Part shown: positions 1 through 7,500 of the stretch, piece by piece
How the letters are laid out: each line of letters opens with the position of its first letter
Numbering within the stretch: position 1 is the first letter of the stretch
Origin: Levilactobacillus tujiorum
Lineage (GTDB): Bacteria > Bacillota > Bacilli > Lactobacillales > Lactobacillaceae
Direction of reading: 5' to 3'
Assembly: GCF_012641185.1 (NCBI RefSeq)
Contig: NZ_JAAXLK010000003.1
Coordinates: 2,075-66,074, forward strand
Length of the DNA stretch: 64,000 nt
Program-made: the position numbers and the translations under genes
Notes under the pieces: model-generated
What the model was told of the DNA's origin: nothing
The model's database searches: none
What the model saw: the letters and a program-made list of their open reading frames with translations, nothing else

Positions 1-7
1 CAGTTGA

Positions 8-34
8 GTCTTCCTTTTGTAGGAAGGCTTTTTT
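8..34 (+). terminator. Rho-independent terminator of an upstream gene outside the window
   Basis: A short GC stem (GTCTTCC pairing with GGAAGGC, one G-T pair) is followed by a run of T. It points rightward, so it ends a plus-strand gene that lies before the window. Confidence 0.7.
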
Positions 35-45
35 GTTGAATAAGA

Positions 46-95
46 AAATAGACGGTAAGATGAAGTCCAATTGACTAACATCTTACCGTCTATTT
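46..95 (-). terminator. Long hairpin at the 3' end of the DUF2075 gene
   Basis: A perfect 17-bp inverted repeat (46-62 and 79-95) with a 16-base loop begins three bases before the minus-strand stop codon. On the minus strand the stem ends in ATTT and then a T-rich stretch, so it can act as a terminator or as a 3'-protecting hairpin. The two convergent units share this short gap. Confidence 0.6.
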
Positions 96-97
96 GG

Positions 98-1315
98 TTA
101 GGCCCAACGTTGTTGTAAATAGTGTCGTAAGTGGTCATCGTGAGCGTATAGATAGAGTCCCTTGACGCCACGCTTCATTAAAACGTTGATTGAATTGAGA
201 ATCAGCTGACGTTTGACCTGCGCAATTTCTACGGGGTCGGTTAGGTCGGAGCGGCGCTTAAAGGCCTCAACATCCGTGTAACGATCAAGATGAACCGCTA
301 ACTGATGGTCTTGATCTAGACTGACGGGTGGCCCCAAGATAATGCCGACGTAGTTGAGGTCGAAGCCTTGGCAGGTGTAAATTGAGCCCACTTCATTAAT
401 CGTTTGCGGGAGCTCGGCCCACGGGGTACTCGTATAGTTGTATTGATCCCAGGGAAGGTGAAAGCGACCTTCAGTAATATAGTGTTTACCGCCATCTAAC
501 GTGGAAGGGTACCCAGAAGTGGCGACTACTCGCGAGAGGCCCACTTCACGGTTGCGTTGGACGACAGCTTGGCGCATGGCTTCAGCATCGTCGAAGACAC
601 GTAGGTCATAGTTACTGCCCACGTGTGTTGGTAACGGTGTGAGGTGCTGGTGAGTGAACGCGTTAATCCAACGCACCAAATCGTCACTAGCCTGCATCCG
701 GAATTGGTGGGTTAACCGATACTCTGCATGCGTGTAGGGGGATACCAGCGTTTCCAAACGTTGCTCCGTCCAAAAACTCTTCATCCGCAGAACCTGCGTC
801 TCATCGAAGACGAGAATAATGACTTTGGCCGAGCGCATCAGTGAGGTGAGCTGATTGTCACCGTAAAAGTTATTGTAGTGATCAGCCTGGGATAACAGTA
901 AATGCGCTTCATCAATAACTAGGACATCCGGGTGAACGCGTCCCTTAGTCGTTTGATTGATGAGGGACGTGGGTCGTTGAAAGTCTTTCTTTAGTAAGTG
1001 CTGCTGATGACCGGCAATCTCGCGGTAAACTTTCAGAATCTCTGGGTGGTTGACCAGAAAGTAATTTTCGGTGTGCGCTAAAGGCGAATCGGTCGCCGTG
1101 CGGGCTTGCTTTTGCAATTGATTAAATAGATGTGCTAACACCACGCTCTTACCCGTGCCGGCGTCACCATATACGGTGAAGATGGCCGGTCCTGGCTCGT
1201 TCAAATGCGCGGTCGTAAATTCTAGAATCTGGTTGACTAAATTTCCCTGTTCCGTGGTTAACGGAAGGTCGGGAGAGATCTTTTGTGTTGCTGCGTTCGT
1301 TGATTGGCTAAACAA
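98..1315 (-). CDS. DUF2075 family ATPase/helicase-like protein
   Basis: P-loop NTPase of the DUF2075 family, related to superfamily 1 helicases; substrate and role unknown. Visible motifs: Walker A GDAGTGKS near residue 50, Walker B VLVIDEAH near 131, and a late helicase-like motif IYTCQGFDLNYVG near 314, typical of this family. At 405 residues it has the usual core length with no extra nuclease domain. The start is a TTG at 1315: an in-frame TAG lies 18 bases upstream and the ATG at 1320 is in another frame. It stands alone, convergent with whatever lies left of the window. No signal peptide or membrane segment is visible, so it is cytosolic. Family assignment is firm; function is not. Confidence 0.85.
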   Translation of the reverse strand: MFSQSTNAATQKISPDLPLTTEQGNLVNQILEFTTAHLNEPGPAIFTVYGDAGTGKSVVLAHLFNQLQKQARTATDSPLAHTENYFLVNHPEILKVYREIAGHQQHLLKKDFQRPTSLINQTTKGRVHPDVLVIDEAHLLLSQADHYNNFYGDNQLTSLMRSAKVIILVFDETQVLRMKSFWTEQRLETLVSPYTHAEYRLTHQFRMQASDDLVRWINAFTHQHLTPLPTHVGSNYDLRVFDDAEAMRQAVVQRNREVGLSRVVATSGYPSTLDGGKHYITEGRFHLPWDQYNYTSTPWAELPQTINEVGSIYTCQGFDLNYVGIILGPPVSLDQDHQLAVHLDRYTDVEAFKRRSDLTDPVEIAQVKRQLILNSINVLMKRGVKGLYLYAHDDHLRHYLQQRWA

Positions 1316-1373
1316 CCCATCGCCTGCTTTCTAAAAAGTGAATACTGCCATTGTACCGCGATTGGCGACCAAA

Positions 1374-1400
1374 TGAAAAACCCTTCATCAACTGAAGGGC
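1374..1400 (-). terminator. Terminator of the monooxygenase-like gene
   Basis: CCCTTC/GAAGGG stem with a 7-base loop; on the minus strand it is followed by TTTTTC. It sits directly after the stop codon of the gene at 1406-1921. Confidence 0.8.
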
Positions 1401-1405
1401 TAAAG

Positions 1406-1921
1406 TTAAGCTTGATCATGTTCGGGCTGCTTTTTAGGTGGGGCAAGTTGATACGTTGCCGCGTGGAAATTATTTAGTGAAGTTGCATATTTGGTAAAGG
1501 GTGCAAATTTATTAGAACGACGCCAAATCATAAAGGCATCGCTACTGTCCCAGATCGTCAATAAGATGTACTCGCTGCTATTCTTAAGTTTGGATAGGAC
1601 CAACATCGTTGTCATACCGTCGGGCAGCGGATTAGCCGCAATCTTGTTGACTTCGCCTTCAAAGACTTTGGCACTCTCTGCGTTCAGATCGAAATAGTTG
1701 AAACTGAAGAAGCCTTGCCAATCTGGTTGACCGTGTTCAATTTTGACTTGATAATCCAGATGGCTCGTAAAAATACTCTCCTGACCAGAAATATCTAACA
1801 ATTGTAGATCTTTAGCACCGCCAGTGGCCGCTAACAGAACGAAACGACGATCAGAATTTTGCTTGACGATTTTATCTAGAAGATCGCGACTACCGAAGGT
1901 CAATGATAATTGATGGAGCAT
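1406..1921 (-). CDS. Antibiotic-biosynthesis-monooxygenase (ABM) domain protein, HmoB-like
   Basis: 171-residue protein. The C-terminal half carries a ferredoxin-like ABM fold signature: LTIWDSSDAFMIWRRS near residue 128 matches the conserved W-x-S/E-x-x-A-F-x-x-W-x-x-S pattern of IsdG/HmoB-type heme-degrading and related small monooxygenases. The length and the N-terminal extension resemble Bacillus HmoB. No catalytic proof is visible, so heme oxygenation is only one possibility; quinone or other small-molecule oxidation is also known in this superfamily. I chose the ATG at 1921: the SD AGGAGG is 7 bases before it, whereas the ATG at 1927 directly abuts the SD. It is divergent from the MBL-fold gene, and a TATTATAATA box in the shared gap could serve either direction. 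Confidence 0.65.
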   Translation of the reverse strand: MLHQLSLTFGSRDLLDKIVKQNSDRRFVLLAATGGAKDLQLLDISGQESIFTSHLDYQVKIEHGQPDWQGFFSFNYFDLNAESAKVFEGEVNKIAANPLPDGMTTMLVLSKLKNSSEYILLTIWDSSDAFMIWRRSNKFAPFTKYATSLNNFHAATYQLAPPKKQPEHDQA

Positions 1922-2044
1922 GCTCATCCCTCCTAACTTGATTTCACTTCTATTATAATAGTCTCGGTCAGAAATACGAAGCGTTTACACTCTGTGGGAG
2001 ACGCGCTACACTAGTGACAGAACAAAATTGAGAGGATGATTTTG

Positions 2045-2785
2045 ATGAAATTGACGGTTTTAGGGTGTTACGGTGGCTACCCCCACAATGGAATTGGAAC
2101 GAGCAGTTATCTCATTACTAGCGGTGAGTTTCACTTGCTATTGGACTGTGGGAGTGGGGCATTATTGGCTTTGGAAAAACAATTGAGTCCCCTCCAACTG
2201 AACGCTGTGTTACTAACGCACTATCATCACGACCATACGGCAGATCTCGGGGTCTTACAGTACGAATGGCAGCTGGCCCCAGGGGCAAAAGCGGAACCAA
2301 TTCTACCGATTTATGGTCATACGGCAGACCCGTTGAACTTTGGGAGTCTAACGTGGCCTAACTCTACGGTTGGTCGGGCCTACAATCCGGCCAAAACGTT
2401 AAAATTAGGGCCGCTGAGCATCGACTTTATTCCAACCCATCATCCAGTGCCGGCTTATGCGCCACGGATTACTGAAACAGCTACGGGGGCTTCTTTGGCC
2501 TTTACAGCGGATACGGCGGCTTTTAGCGGCTTAACGGACTGGGCCCGGCACGCCGACGTTTTACTGGCCGATACGAACTTTTATGCCGACCATCAGGGAA
2601 CCGCTTGGCATCTGACCTCAACGCAAGCGGGTGAGCTCGCCCAGCAAGCGCAAGTTAAGCGGTTATTGTTGACGCACTTGCCGCAAACGGGGGATCTTAA
2701 CCAATTGGCCACTGAAGCTCAGGCGGCAGCCGGCAGTGACATTCCGGTGGAAGTCGTCAAGCCCCAAGCTATTTATGAAATCTAA
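2045..2785 (+). CDS. MBL-fold metallohydrolase (YhfI/RNase Z-like)
   Basis: 246-residue metallo-beta-lactamase-fold protein. The metal-binding signature THYHHDHTADL (HxHxDH) is near residues 58-68, followed by later conserved His in HHPVPAYAPR, the Asp in AFTADTA, and a C-terminal LLLTHLP. This layout is that of the RNase Z-like branch, but the exosite of true RNase Z is absent, and Bacillus YhfI-type proteins have the same size. Two metal ions would be bound for phosphodiester or other ester hydrolysis; the substrate is unknown. The start is ATG 2045, 8 bases after AGAGGA; the upstream in-frame ATG at 2036 overlaps the SD. Single gene, cytosolic. Confidence 0.8.
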   Translation: MKLTVLGCYGGYPHNGIGTSSYLITSGEFHLLLDCGSGALLALEKQLSPLQLNAVLLTHYHHDHTADLGVLQYEWQLAPGAKAEPILPIYGHTADPLNFGSLTWPNSTVGRAYNPAKTLKLGPLSIDFIPTHHPVPAYAPRITETATGASLAFTADTAAFSGLTDWARHADVLLADTNFYADHQGTAWHLTSTQAGELAQQAQVKRLLLTHLPQTGDLNQLATEAQAAAGSDIPVEVVKPQAIYEI

Positions 2786-2787
2786 TA

Positions 2788-2871
2788 CTATTAATTCGCA
2801 AAATGTTAATTGGACATCATCTAATAATCGACTAATATGCTGATCCCGTATATGATTTTGCCAATTAATAG
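2788..2871. repeat. 84-bp AT-rich element bounded by 17-bp inverted repeats
   Basis: CTATTAATTCGCAAAAT (2788-2804) and ATTTTGCCAATTAATAG (2855-2871) are inverted copies matching at 16 of 17 positions, separated by 50 bases. There is no coding capacity and no T-run typical of a terminator. It lies between the MBL gene and the spx promoter and could be a large hairpin, a regulatory site or a miniature element. Confidence 0.6.
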
Positions 2872-2937
2872 ACTAATGGGTAGTTATTGTTTATAACTTT
2901 TATTGTTAAAAAGCCTTTTCTTTCTCGAAAAATGCTG

Positions 2938-2943
2938 TATAAT
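2938..2943 (+). promoter_or_regulatory. -10 box of the spx promoter
   Basis: TATAAT at 2938-2943, 41 bases before the spx start. The -35 region (about 2915-2920, CTTTTC) is weak, which would suit regulated transcription. Confidence 0.5.
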
Positions 2944-2983
2944 GGGTTTATTAAATCATTTATGCAAAACGAGGGAGGAAAAG

Positions 2984-3394
2984 ATGATGACAGTCACGCT
3001 CTACACATCACCCAGTTGTACATCTTGCCGTAAGGCTCGCATTTGGTTTGAAGAACATGGCATCGCGTATCGTGAACAGAACATCTTCTCCGAACCCTTA
3101 ACGATCAATCAGATTAAGTCAATCTTACGCTTAACTGAAAATGGGACCGAAGAAATCATCTCGAAACGGTCGCGGGTTTATCAAACCTTAACGGTAGACC
3201 TAGACGAATTGCCTTTGCGAGAAATGTATGAATTGATTCGCCAGAATCCGGGGATTTTACGGCGGCCCATCATGGTCGATGATCGTCGTTTACAAGTCGG
3301 ATTCAATGAGGAAGAGATTCGACGTTTCTTACCGCGCCAAGTGCGTGAACTCGAATTACAACGGGCACAGCGATTAGTCAATGGGAACGAATAA
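2984..3394 (+). CDS. spxA: Transcriptional regulator Spx
   Basis: ArsC-like fold regulator that binds the RNA polymerase alpha-subunit C-terminal domain and redirects transcription under thiol or oxidative stress. It shows the N-terminal redox switch [11 protein letters not shown] (CxxC at residues 12 and 15), the typical [10 protein letters not shown] segment and the [21 protein letters not shown] block near residue 92, all conserved in Spx. The length of 136 residues is normal. There are two adjacent ATGs (2984 and 2987) behind GGGAGG; either is possible. A farther upstream start at 2903 lies over the promoter and is rejected. The gene sits immediately before mecA. MecA-ClpCP is known to act in competence and stress regulation, while Spx itself is degraded by ClpXP in Bacillus. 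Confidence 0.93.
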   Translation: MMTVTLYTSPSCTSCRKARIWFEEHGIAYREQNIFSEPLTINQIKSILRLTENGTEEIISKRSRVYQTLTVDLDELPLREMYELIRQNPGILRRPIMVDDRRLQVGFNEEEIRRFLPRQVRELELQRAQRLVNGNE

Positions 3395-3412
3395 GCTTAA
3401 TTAGTTGCATCT

Positions 3413-3456
3413 AACTGGATTTGTGAGAGAATATTACTTGCAGTCCAGTTTTTTTG
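3413..3456 (+). terminator. spx terminator
   Basis: AACTGGA (3413-3419) pairs with TCCAGTT (3444-3450), followed by a T-run. The loop is unusually long (24 bases). Confidence 0.65.
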
Positions 3457-3540
3457 TTATGATTACTTTACAAGACAAATAAAATGGCTAGAATGAGACA
3501 CAAGGACAATACCCAACCCACGAGAAAGGGGTGTTATTCA

Positions 3541-4263
3541 ATGGAAATGGAACGAATCAATGAAAATACGATTCGAGTGGTCATTGGCAACGATGATCTG
3601 AGCGAACGCGGTATTACCGTCTTAGATCTATTGGGCAACCACAAACAAATCGAAGGCTTTTTCTATAGTATTTTAGAGGAAGTCGATGTTGACCACCAAT
3701 TTCAAGATAACGACGCGGTCACCTTCCAGGTGCTGCCAAATCGTAATGGTCTTGAGTTGTTTATCAGCAAGAATGCGGATGAGGACAGCGCAACAGACGT
3801 TGATATTACGGATGCTAGCGTCGACAGCAGTCACCCCGATCAAGTGTCGGATCAGATTAAGGCGCACTTGTTAGAGAAGGACGGGCAAAAGGACATCTTC
3901 TCCAGCTATAAAGCGACGACAAGTGATTCCAACGATATTGAAGATTATTTGAATGACGAAGGTCAGCCAACGACGACTCGAGTGGTTCGGTTACATTCGT
4001 TTGAAGATATGATTAGTTTAGCGCGGGTGCTTCATTTGGAGAACGCCGCTTCTAACCTATATCAATACAATGGTGTGTACTATTTGGAACTCATCTTCTT
4101 TGTCAATGAGTCATCGCGCGAATCGATTAAGGATGAGCTGTCGGTCGCCTATGAATATGGGGACAACACTAAGGTTGCGCCTGATGTTTTAGCAGAACAT
4201 GGAAAATTAATTATGGAGCACAGTGCGTTGGAATTGACGCGCTACCACTTTTTGAGTGATTAG
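3541..4263 (+). CDS. mecA: Adaptor protein MecA
   Basis: 240-residue adaptor that delivers substrates to the ClpCP protease. The N-terminal substrate-binding domain starts MERINENTIRVVIGNDDLSERGI, and an acidic linker (about residues 85-135, rich in Asp, Ser and Glu) leads to a C-terminal ClpC-binding domain beginning near RVVRLHSFEDMISLARVL. Length and domain order are standard for Firmicutes MecA. The start is ATG 3541 behind GAAAGGGG; the upstream in-frame ATG at 3484 gives an unrelated leader and is rejected. It is separated from spx by that gene's terminator. Confidence 0.93.
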   Translation: MEMERINENTIRVVIGNDDLSERGITVLDLLGNHKQIEGFFYSILEEVDVDHQFQDNDAVTFQVLPNRNGLELFISKNADEDSATDVDITDASVDSSHPDQVSDQIKAHLLEKDGQKDIFSSYKATTSDSNDIEDYLNDEGQPTTTRVVRLHSFEDMISLARVLHLENAASNLYQYNGVYYLELIFFVNESSRESIKDELSVAYEYGDNTKVAPDVLAEHGKLIMEHSALELTRYHFLSD

Positions 4264-4282
4264 GCTTCGGTTTGTGAGACGA

Positions 4283-4317
4283 GTTCCCTTCGGATGAGGG
4301 GGGCCCGCCTTTTTAAT
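4283..4317 (+). terminator. Probable mecA terminator
   Basis: CCCTT/GAGGG-type stem within a GC-rich stretch ending in CGCCTTTTTAA. The stem is imperfect, so the call is tentative. Confidence 0.45.
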
Positions 4318-4370
4318 ATGATTAAGTTAATCAAAATAATTGGAATACTACTAGAAAATTTAACTTTACC

Positions 4371-4379
4371 TGCTATAAT
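4371..4379 (+). promoter_or_regulatory. Extended -10 promoter of the EAL/glycosyltransferase operon
   Basis: TGCTATAAT, a consensus extended -10 element, about 94 bases before the EAL start. No good -35 is visible, as expected for extended -10 promoters. The leader of about 85 bases carries no obvious terminator. Confidence 0.6.
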
Positions 4380-4472
4380 TGCTTATCGGATGAATTAGTA
4401 ATTACATGAATCATAAGGATAAATAGTGGTTTACGTGATGGATTGATTAGAACAACCATTAGGAGTGAGGGT

Positions 4473-5285
4473 ATGAGTTTAGGCCAATTAGAAAGTTACC
4501 TGTTGTGGGCGACAGCGGTAATGGCAGTGGTCGTGATCCTGACAATTTTGATCTATTATTGGTATTCGCGCAAGAATTCCAACAATTACTTGGAAAATGA
4601 TGACCTAGAATTACGTTATTTTATTCAAAAACAAGTCGATTATCGGGGCCAAACGACGGGGTACGAGTGTCTCTTACGCCAGCATCATGCGGATGGCACG
4701 TGGTCGTTGCCCCAAAAGCTAGATTCGTTGCCTTTACAACGCGTTATTTTTCTGCTGACCGATACGTTCAAGTCACTACCTGAAGAGCCCATCACGCTCT
4801 CCATTAATCTCGAATTCGATCAGATCCTTAGTCCGGATTTTCATTACTTTGTCCGGTGGGCCTTGGCGAGAATTTCGCCCATGAAGTTAGCGGTGGAATA
4901 TACGGCTAGCGTCAATCAGCCGCGGCATAAGCGGTGGTTATTTCGGCGGCGGATTCGTGAGGCCCGGGCTTACGGGATGCAATTCGGAATTGATAACGTG
5001 GGGGCTTCCCTGAATAACTTGAAAAGTATTGAGTGGATCCTGCCAGAGGTTGATTCACTGAAGTGCTCCATGCGAAGTTTTCGGAAGACGGACCCCGATG
5101 AGTGGCTGGATCTCAATCTGCAATTTTGGAACCGGTTGTCTCAGCGCAACCATATTGAACTCATTTTGATGGGCATTGAGGACGCCAGTGATCAACGGTT
5201 AGCCGATCAGCTAAAAATTCAGACACGGCAGGGCTACTTATTCGCCCGGCCGACTAATCCGAAGAGGGGGTATGATCATGAGTAA
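4473..5285 (+). CDS. Membrane-anchored, divergent EAL-domain protein (putative c-di-GMP receptor or phosphodiesterase)
   Basis: 270 residues: one N-terminal membrane helix (about 10-31) then a cytosolic EAL domain (45-260). Family landmarks are recognisable but altered. The EAL signature is YECLLR (Glu65 kept, Ala to Cys), the SxNL Asn112 is kept, Glu142 is kept, and the DDFG motif reads IDNVGAS (Asp174 kept, second Asp now Asn175). The K-x-D motif reads KCS (Lys197 kept, Asp lost), Glu236 is kept, and QGYLFARP keeps Gln253. Loss of the second metal-binding Asp suggests reduced or absent hydrolysis with c-di-GMP binding retained, i.e. a receptor; this is inference. The start at 4473 follows AGGAGTGAGG. 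Its last 8 bases overlap the next gene, and the operon continues to a glycosyltransferase. Confidence 0.8.
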   Translation: MSLGQLESYLLWATAVMAVVVILTILIYYWYSRKNSNNYLENDDLELRYFIQKQVDYRGQTTGYECLLRQHHADGTWSLPQKLDSLPLQRVIFLLTDTFKSLPEEPITLSINLEFDQILSPDFHYFVRWALARISPMKLAVEYTASVNQPRHKRWLFRRRIREARAYGMQFGIDNVGASLNNLKSIEWILPEVDSLKCSMRSFRKTDPDEWLDLNLQFWNRLSQRNHIELILMGIEDASDQRLADQLKIQTRQGYLFARPTNPKRGYDHE

Positions 5286-5787
5286 GCAGTCTAATAATCG
5301 ACAACAGCTTTATTCGGATGATTACTTTGAAAAGGGCCACTGGGGATTGAAAATCTGGCAAACGCTGGTGGGGCTCTTCGGCTGGGTCTGTGTGATTGTC
5401 CCCATTGTAACGACAGTCCTGTCATTCTGGGCAGCCTATCATCCCCATGTGCTTCACTTGTGGTCCTACAATGAAGGGATTTTTGAGATTAAATTTATTG
5501 GGATTATTCTGCTGTTTAGTTTTGCAGTGGTCTCGCTATTTGCGGTCGGGATGACGATTATTCAGAATCGTAAACGGGACCGGGTGGTTGAACAATGGCC
5601 GACCTTTAATCCCATCAATCAACGTAAACGTGAGGATCAACTGGAGAAATTTATGGATGACCGGTTTGGCAATCGAGAATTTCGGGAGCACGTACGTCAC
5701 TATCAAGTTAAGCCAGAACAAAATTTAGACACGGATCAAATTCACCAATTGTATGAGCAGCACGACTTAAATGATTTAGATGAGTAG
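5278..5787 (+). CDS. Small two-helix membrane protein of the exopolysaccharide operon (PgaD/IcaD-like position)
   Basis: 169 residues with two hydrophobic helices (about 22-47 and 62-89) and a highly charged C-terminal cytosolic tail rich in Arg, Asp and Glu. I do not recognise a named family. The size, topology and place directly before a processive glycosyltransferase resemble PgaD/IcaD-type accessory subunits, which in Gram-negative PNAG systems help sense c-di-GMP. The start is ATG 5278 behind AAGAGGGGG, overlapping the EAL gene by 8 bases, so translational coupling is likely. An upstream ATG at 5272 would add Met-Ile only. Confidence 0.65.
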   Translation: MSKQSNNRQQLYSDDYFEKGHWGLKIWQTLVGLFGWVCVIVPIVTTVLSFWAAYHPHVLHLWSYNEGIFEIKFIGIILLFSFAVVSLFAVGMTIIQNRKRDRVVEQWPTFNPINQRKREDQLEKFMDDRFGNREFREHVRHYQVKPEQNLDTDQIHQLYEQHDLNDLDE

Positions 5788-5801
5788 GAGGGGAGCGTAA
5801 C

Positions 5802-7124
5802 GTGACCAACATCTTCATTGACAGTATTTTACGGGCAACCGTTGGTAAAACGATTCTGAATATATTTTTGCTGATTCTTTGCCTGTATCCCGTAGTCGGG
5901 TCGTTCTTTTGGTTTACGGGTGCGCTGTCCTATCGGTTCTTAAAAACCAATAAGCGTGATGGCGAGGCGCCGGCCATTCCTGCGGCTGAACAGCCAATGG
6001 TGACCATTATGATCCCTGCCCATAATGAAGAAGTCATGATTGAGGAGACCATCACGTATTTATTTGAAGACCTCAACTACGATAATTTTGAAGTCCTCGT
6101 CATGAATGATGGGTCGACCGATCAAACGGGACCCATTATTGAGCGGCTGCAGCTAAAGTATCCCCGTCTCAGGACGGTTGAAATCCTGAAGAATAAAGGG
6201 AAAGCGCACGCGTTTAATATTGGGATGTATTTTGCCAAGGGCGATTATATTCTGAGTAACGATGCGGATACGATTCCTGAGCCCGATGCGTTGCTGAAGT
6301 ACATGAATTTCTTTATGCGCGACCGGGATATGAATACCTCAGCCGTTACGGCCAACATGGATGTGCAGAACCGCACGTCTTTATTAGGTAAGTCACAGAC
6401 GGTTGAGTTTACCAGTATCGTGGGGGTCATTAAACGCAGTCAAACGGCGGTTAACGATTCCATGTATGCTTATAGTGGCGCCAATACCATGTATAAGAAG
6501 TCATTTCTGATTGACGTGGGGGGCTTTCGTCAGAACCGGGCCACCGAAGATATCAGTATCGCTTGGGACCATCAGATGCTGGGGGCCGTCCCCCGGTTTG
6601 CGCCGAATATTATCTTCCACATGAATGTGCCGGAAACAATTCGTGATCTTTACCATCAGCGCAAACGCTGGGCGCAAGGCGGCACGGAGGTGTGGTTGAC
6701 CAACATCAAGAAGTTTTTACGGCACCCAATCGAACACCGCTACCAATGGTCGATGTTTGTCGACTCAACCCTGTCGATCATTTGGTCCTTTTTCTTCACG
6801 ATCACGTCGGTAGCCTTCATTGGGTTGATGGTATCTTTCTTGATTACGGGCGATTATGAACGGGTAATGCACGGCATCATGATTTCCTTTATCTTTGTGA
6901 CGTTTGAAATGTTCGCTGGCTTTATGCAATTGTTGGCCGCCCTGATTCTTGACCATCACGGGGCCAAGTTGAAGTATCTCTTCTTTGCGCCGCTATACAT
7001 GTTGTTCTACTGGATGGTGAATCCCATTACCGTGGTGATGACGTTTATTCCAGCGCTCAAGACCATTTTGGGGTTCGGCTCGGGAACCTGGGTTAGCCCC
7101 AAGCGGCAGTCGATGAAGAAATGA
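5802..7124 (+). CDS. Membrane glycosyltransferase family 2 (PgaC/IcaA/BcsA-like polysaccharide synthase)
   Basis: 440 residues. An N-terminal membrane helix (about 15-40) is followed by a GT-A catalytic domain (65-300) and three or four C-terminal helices (about 310-425). Catalytic landmarks are all present: MIPAHNEE, the UDP-binding Asp in MNDGSTD, the DxD of NDADT, the acid in ATEDISIAWD, and the processivity motif QRKRW followed by AQGG. These define processive beta-glycan synthases that make and extrude poly-N-acetylglucosamine or cellulose-like polymers. No PilZ domain is fused, so c-di-GMP control, if any, would come through partner proteins such as the upstream EAL protein. The start is GTG 5802 after AGGAGGGG. 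Polymer identity cannot be told from sequence. Confidence 0.85.
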   Translation: MTNIFIDSILRATVGKTILNIFLLILCLYPVVGSFFWFTGALSYRFLKTNKRDGEAPAIPAAEQPMVTIMIPAHNEEVMIEETITYLFEDLNYDNFEVLVMNDGSTDQTGPIIERLQLKYPRLRTVEILKNKGKAHAFNIGMYFAKGDYILSNDADTIPEPDALLKYMNFFMRDRDMNTSAVTANMDVQNRTSLLGKSQTVEFTSIVGVIKRSQTAVNDSMYAYSGANTMYKKSFLIDVGGFRQNRATEDISIAWDHQMLGAVPRFAPNIIFHMNVPETIRDLYHQRKRWAQGGTEVWLTNIKKFLRHPIEHRYQWSMFVDSTLSIIWSFFFTITSVAFIGLMVSFLITGDYERVMHGIMISFIFVTFEMFAGFMQLLAALILDHHGAKLKYLFFAPLYMLFYWMVNPITVVMTFIPALKTILGFGSGTWVSPKRQSMKK

Positions 7125-7261
7125 TAGCTGCTGAGCTAAACCGCAACGAGTGGTTCATGAAATAAATTGGGGCTAGAGGTTGAAACTTAAAAGGGGTTCT
7201 GTAAAAGCTGTGGCATTACATTTGAATGATTGAGGAATAGATAAAAAGATAATTTCTGCCG

Positions 7262-7430
7262 CCTTGCCGTTCGCTAAATTTGAGCTGGAACGTTGTGGGG
7301 AGGACGGCTAGAGCCATAGAGCGGTCTCTAGCCTCGCTTTGACCCGAAGAACACGTGTCAAAGTCGCCATTTACCAAGAAAACCACTTGGTAAATCCCAC
7401 GACTGAGCTCAAATTTGGCTCGCTCTCGGC
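7262..7430 (+). repeat. Cloverleaf-like structured repeat, family 1 member
   Basis: Outer stem AAATTTGAGCT (7276-7286) with AGCTCAAATTT (7406-7416), continued by GTTGTGGG (7292-7299) with CCCACGAC (7396-7403). Inside lie three perfect hairpins: GGCTAGAG/CTCTAGCC (7306-7333), CTTTGAC/GTCAAAG (7337-7363) and ATTTACCAAG/CTTGGTAAAT (7369-7395). The central part aligns with the repeat at 28986-29221 through shared blocks such as CACGT and AAAGTCGCC. Confidence 0.7.
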
Positions 7431-7500
7431 TACACAGACATTGTCATCTATATTTGCTAAGTGCTGATGTACCAAGTGATTAAACCGATTTGCTAATCGA

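Noticed and set aside
7262-7430. tRNA or tmRNA gene for the cloverleaf-like element
   Set aside because: No TTCGA/TTCAA T-loop, no CCA-compatible acceptor end and the arms are too long; the fold only looks like a cloverleaf in outline.
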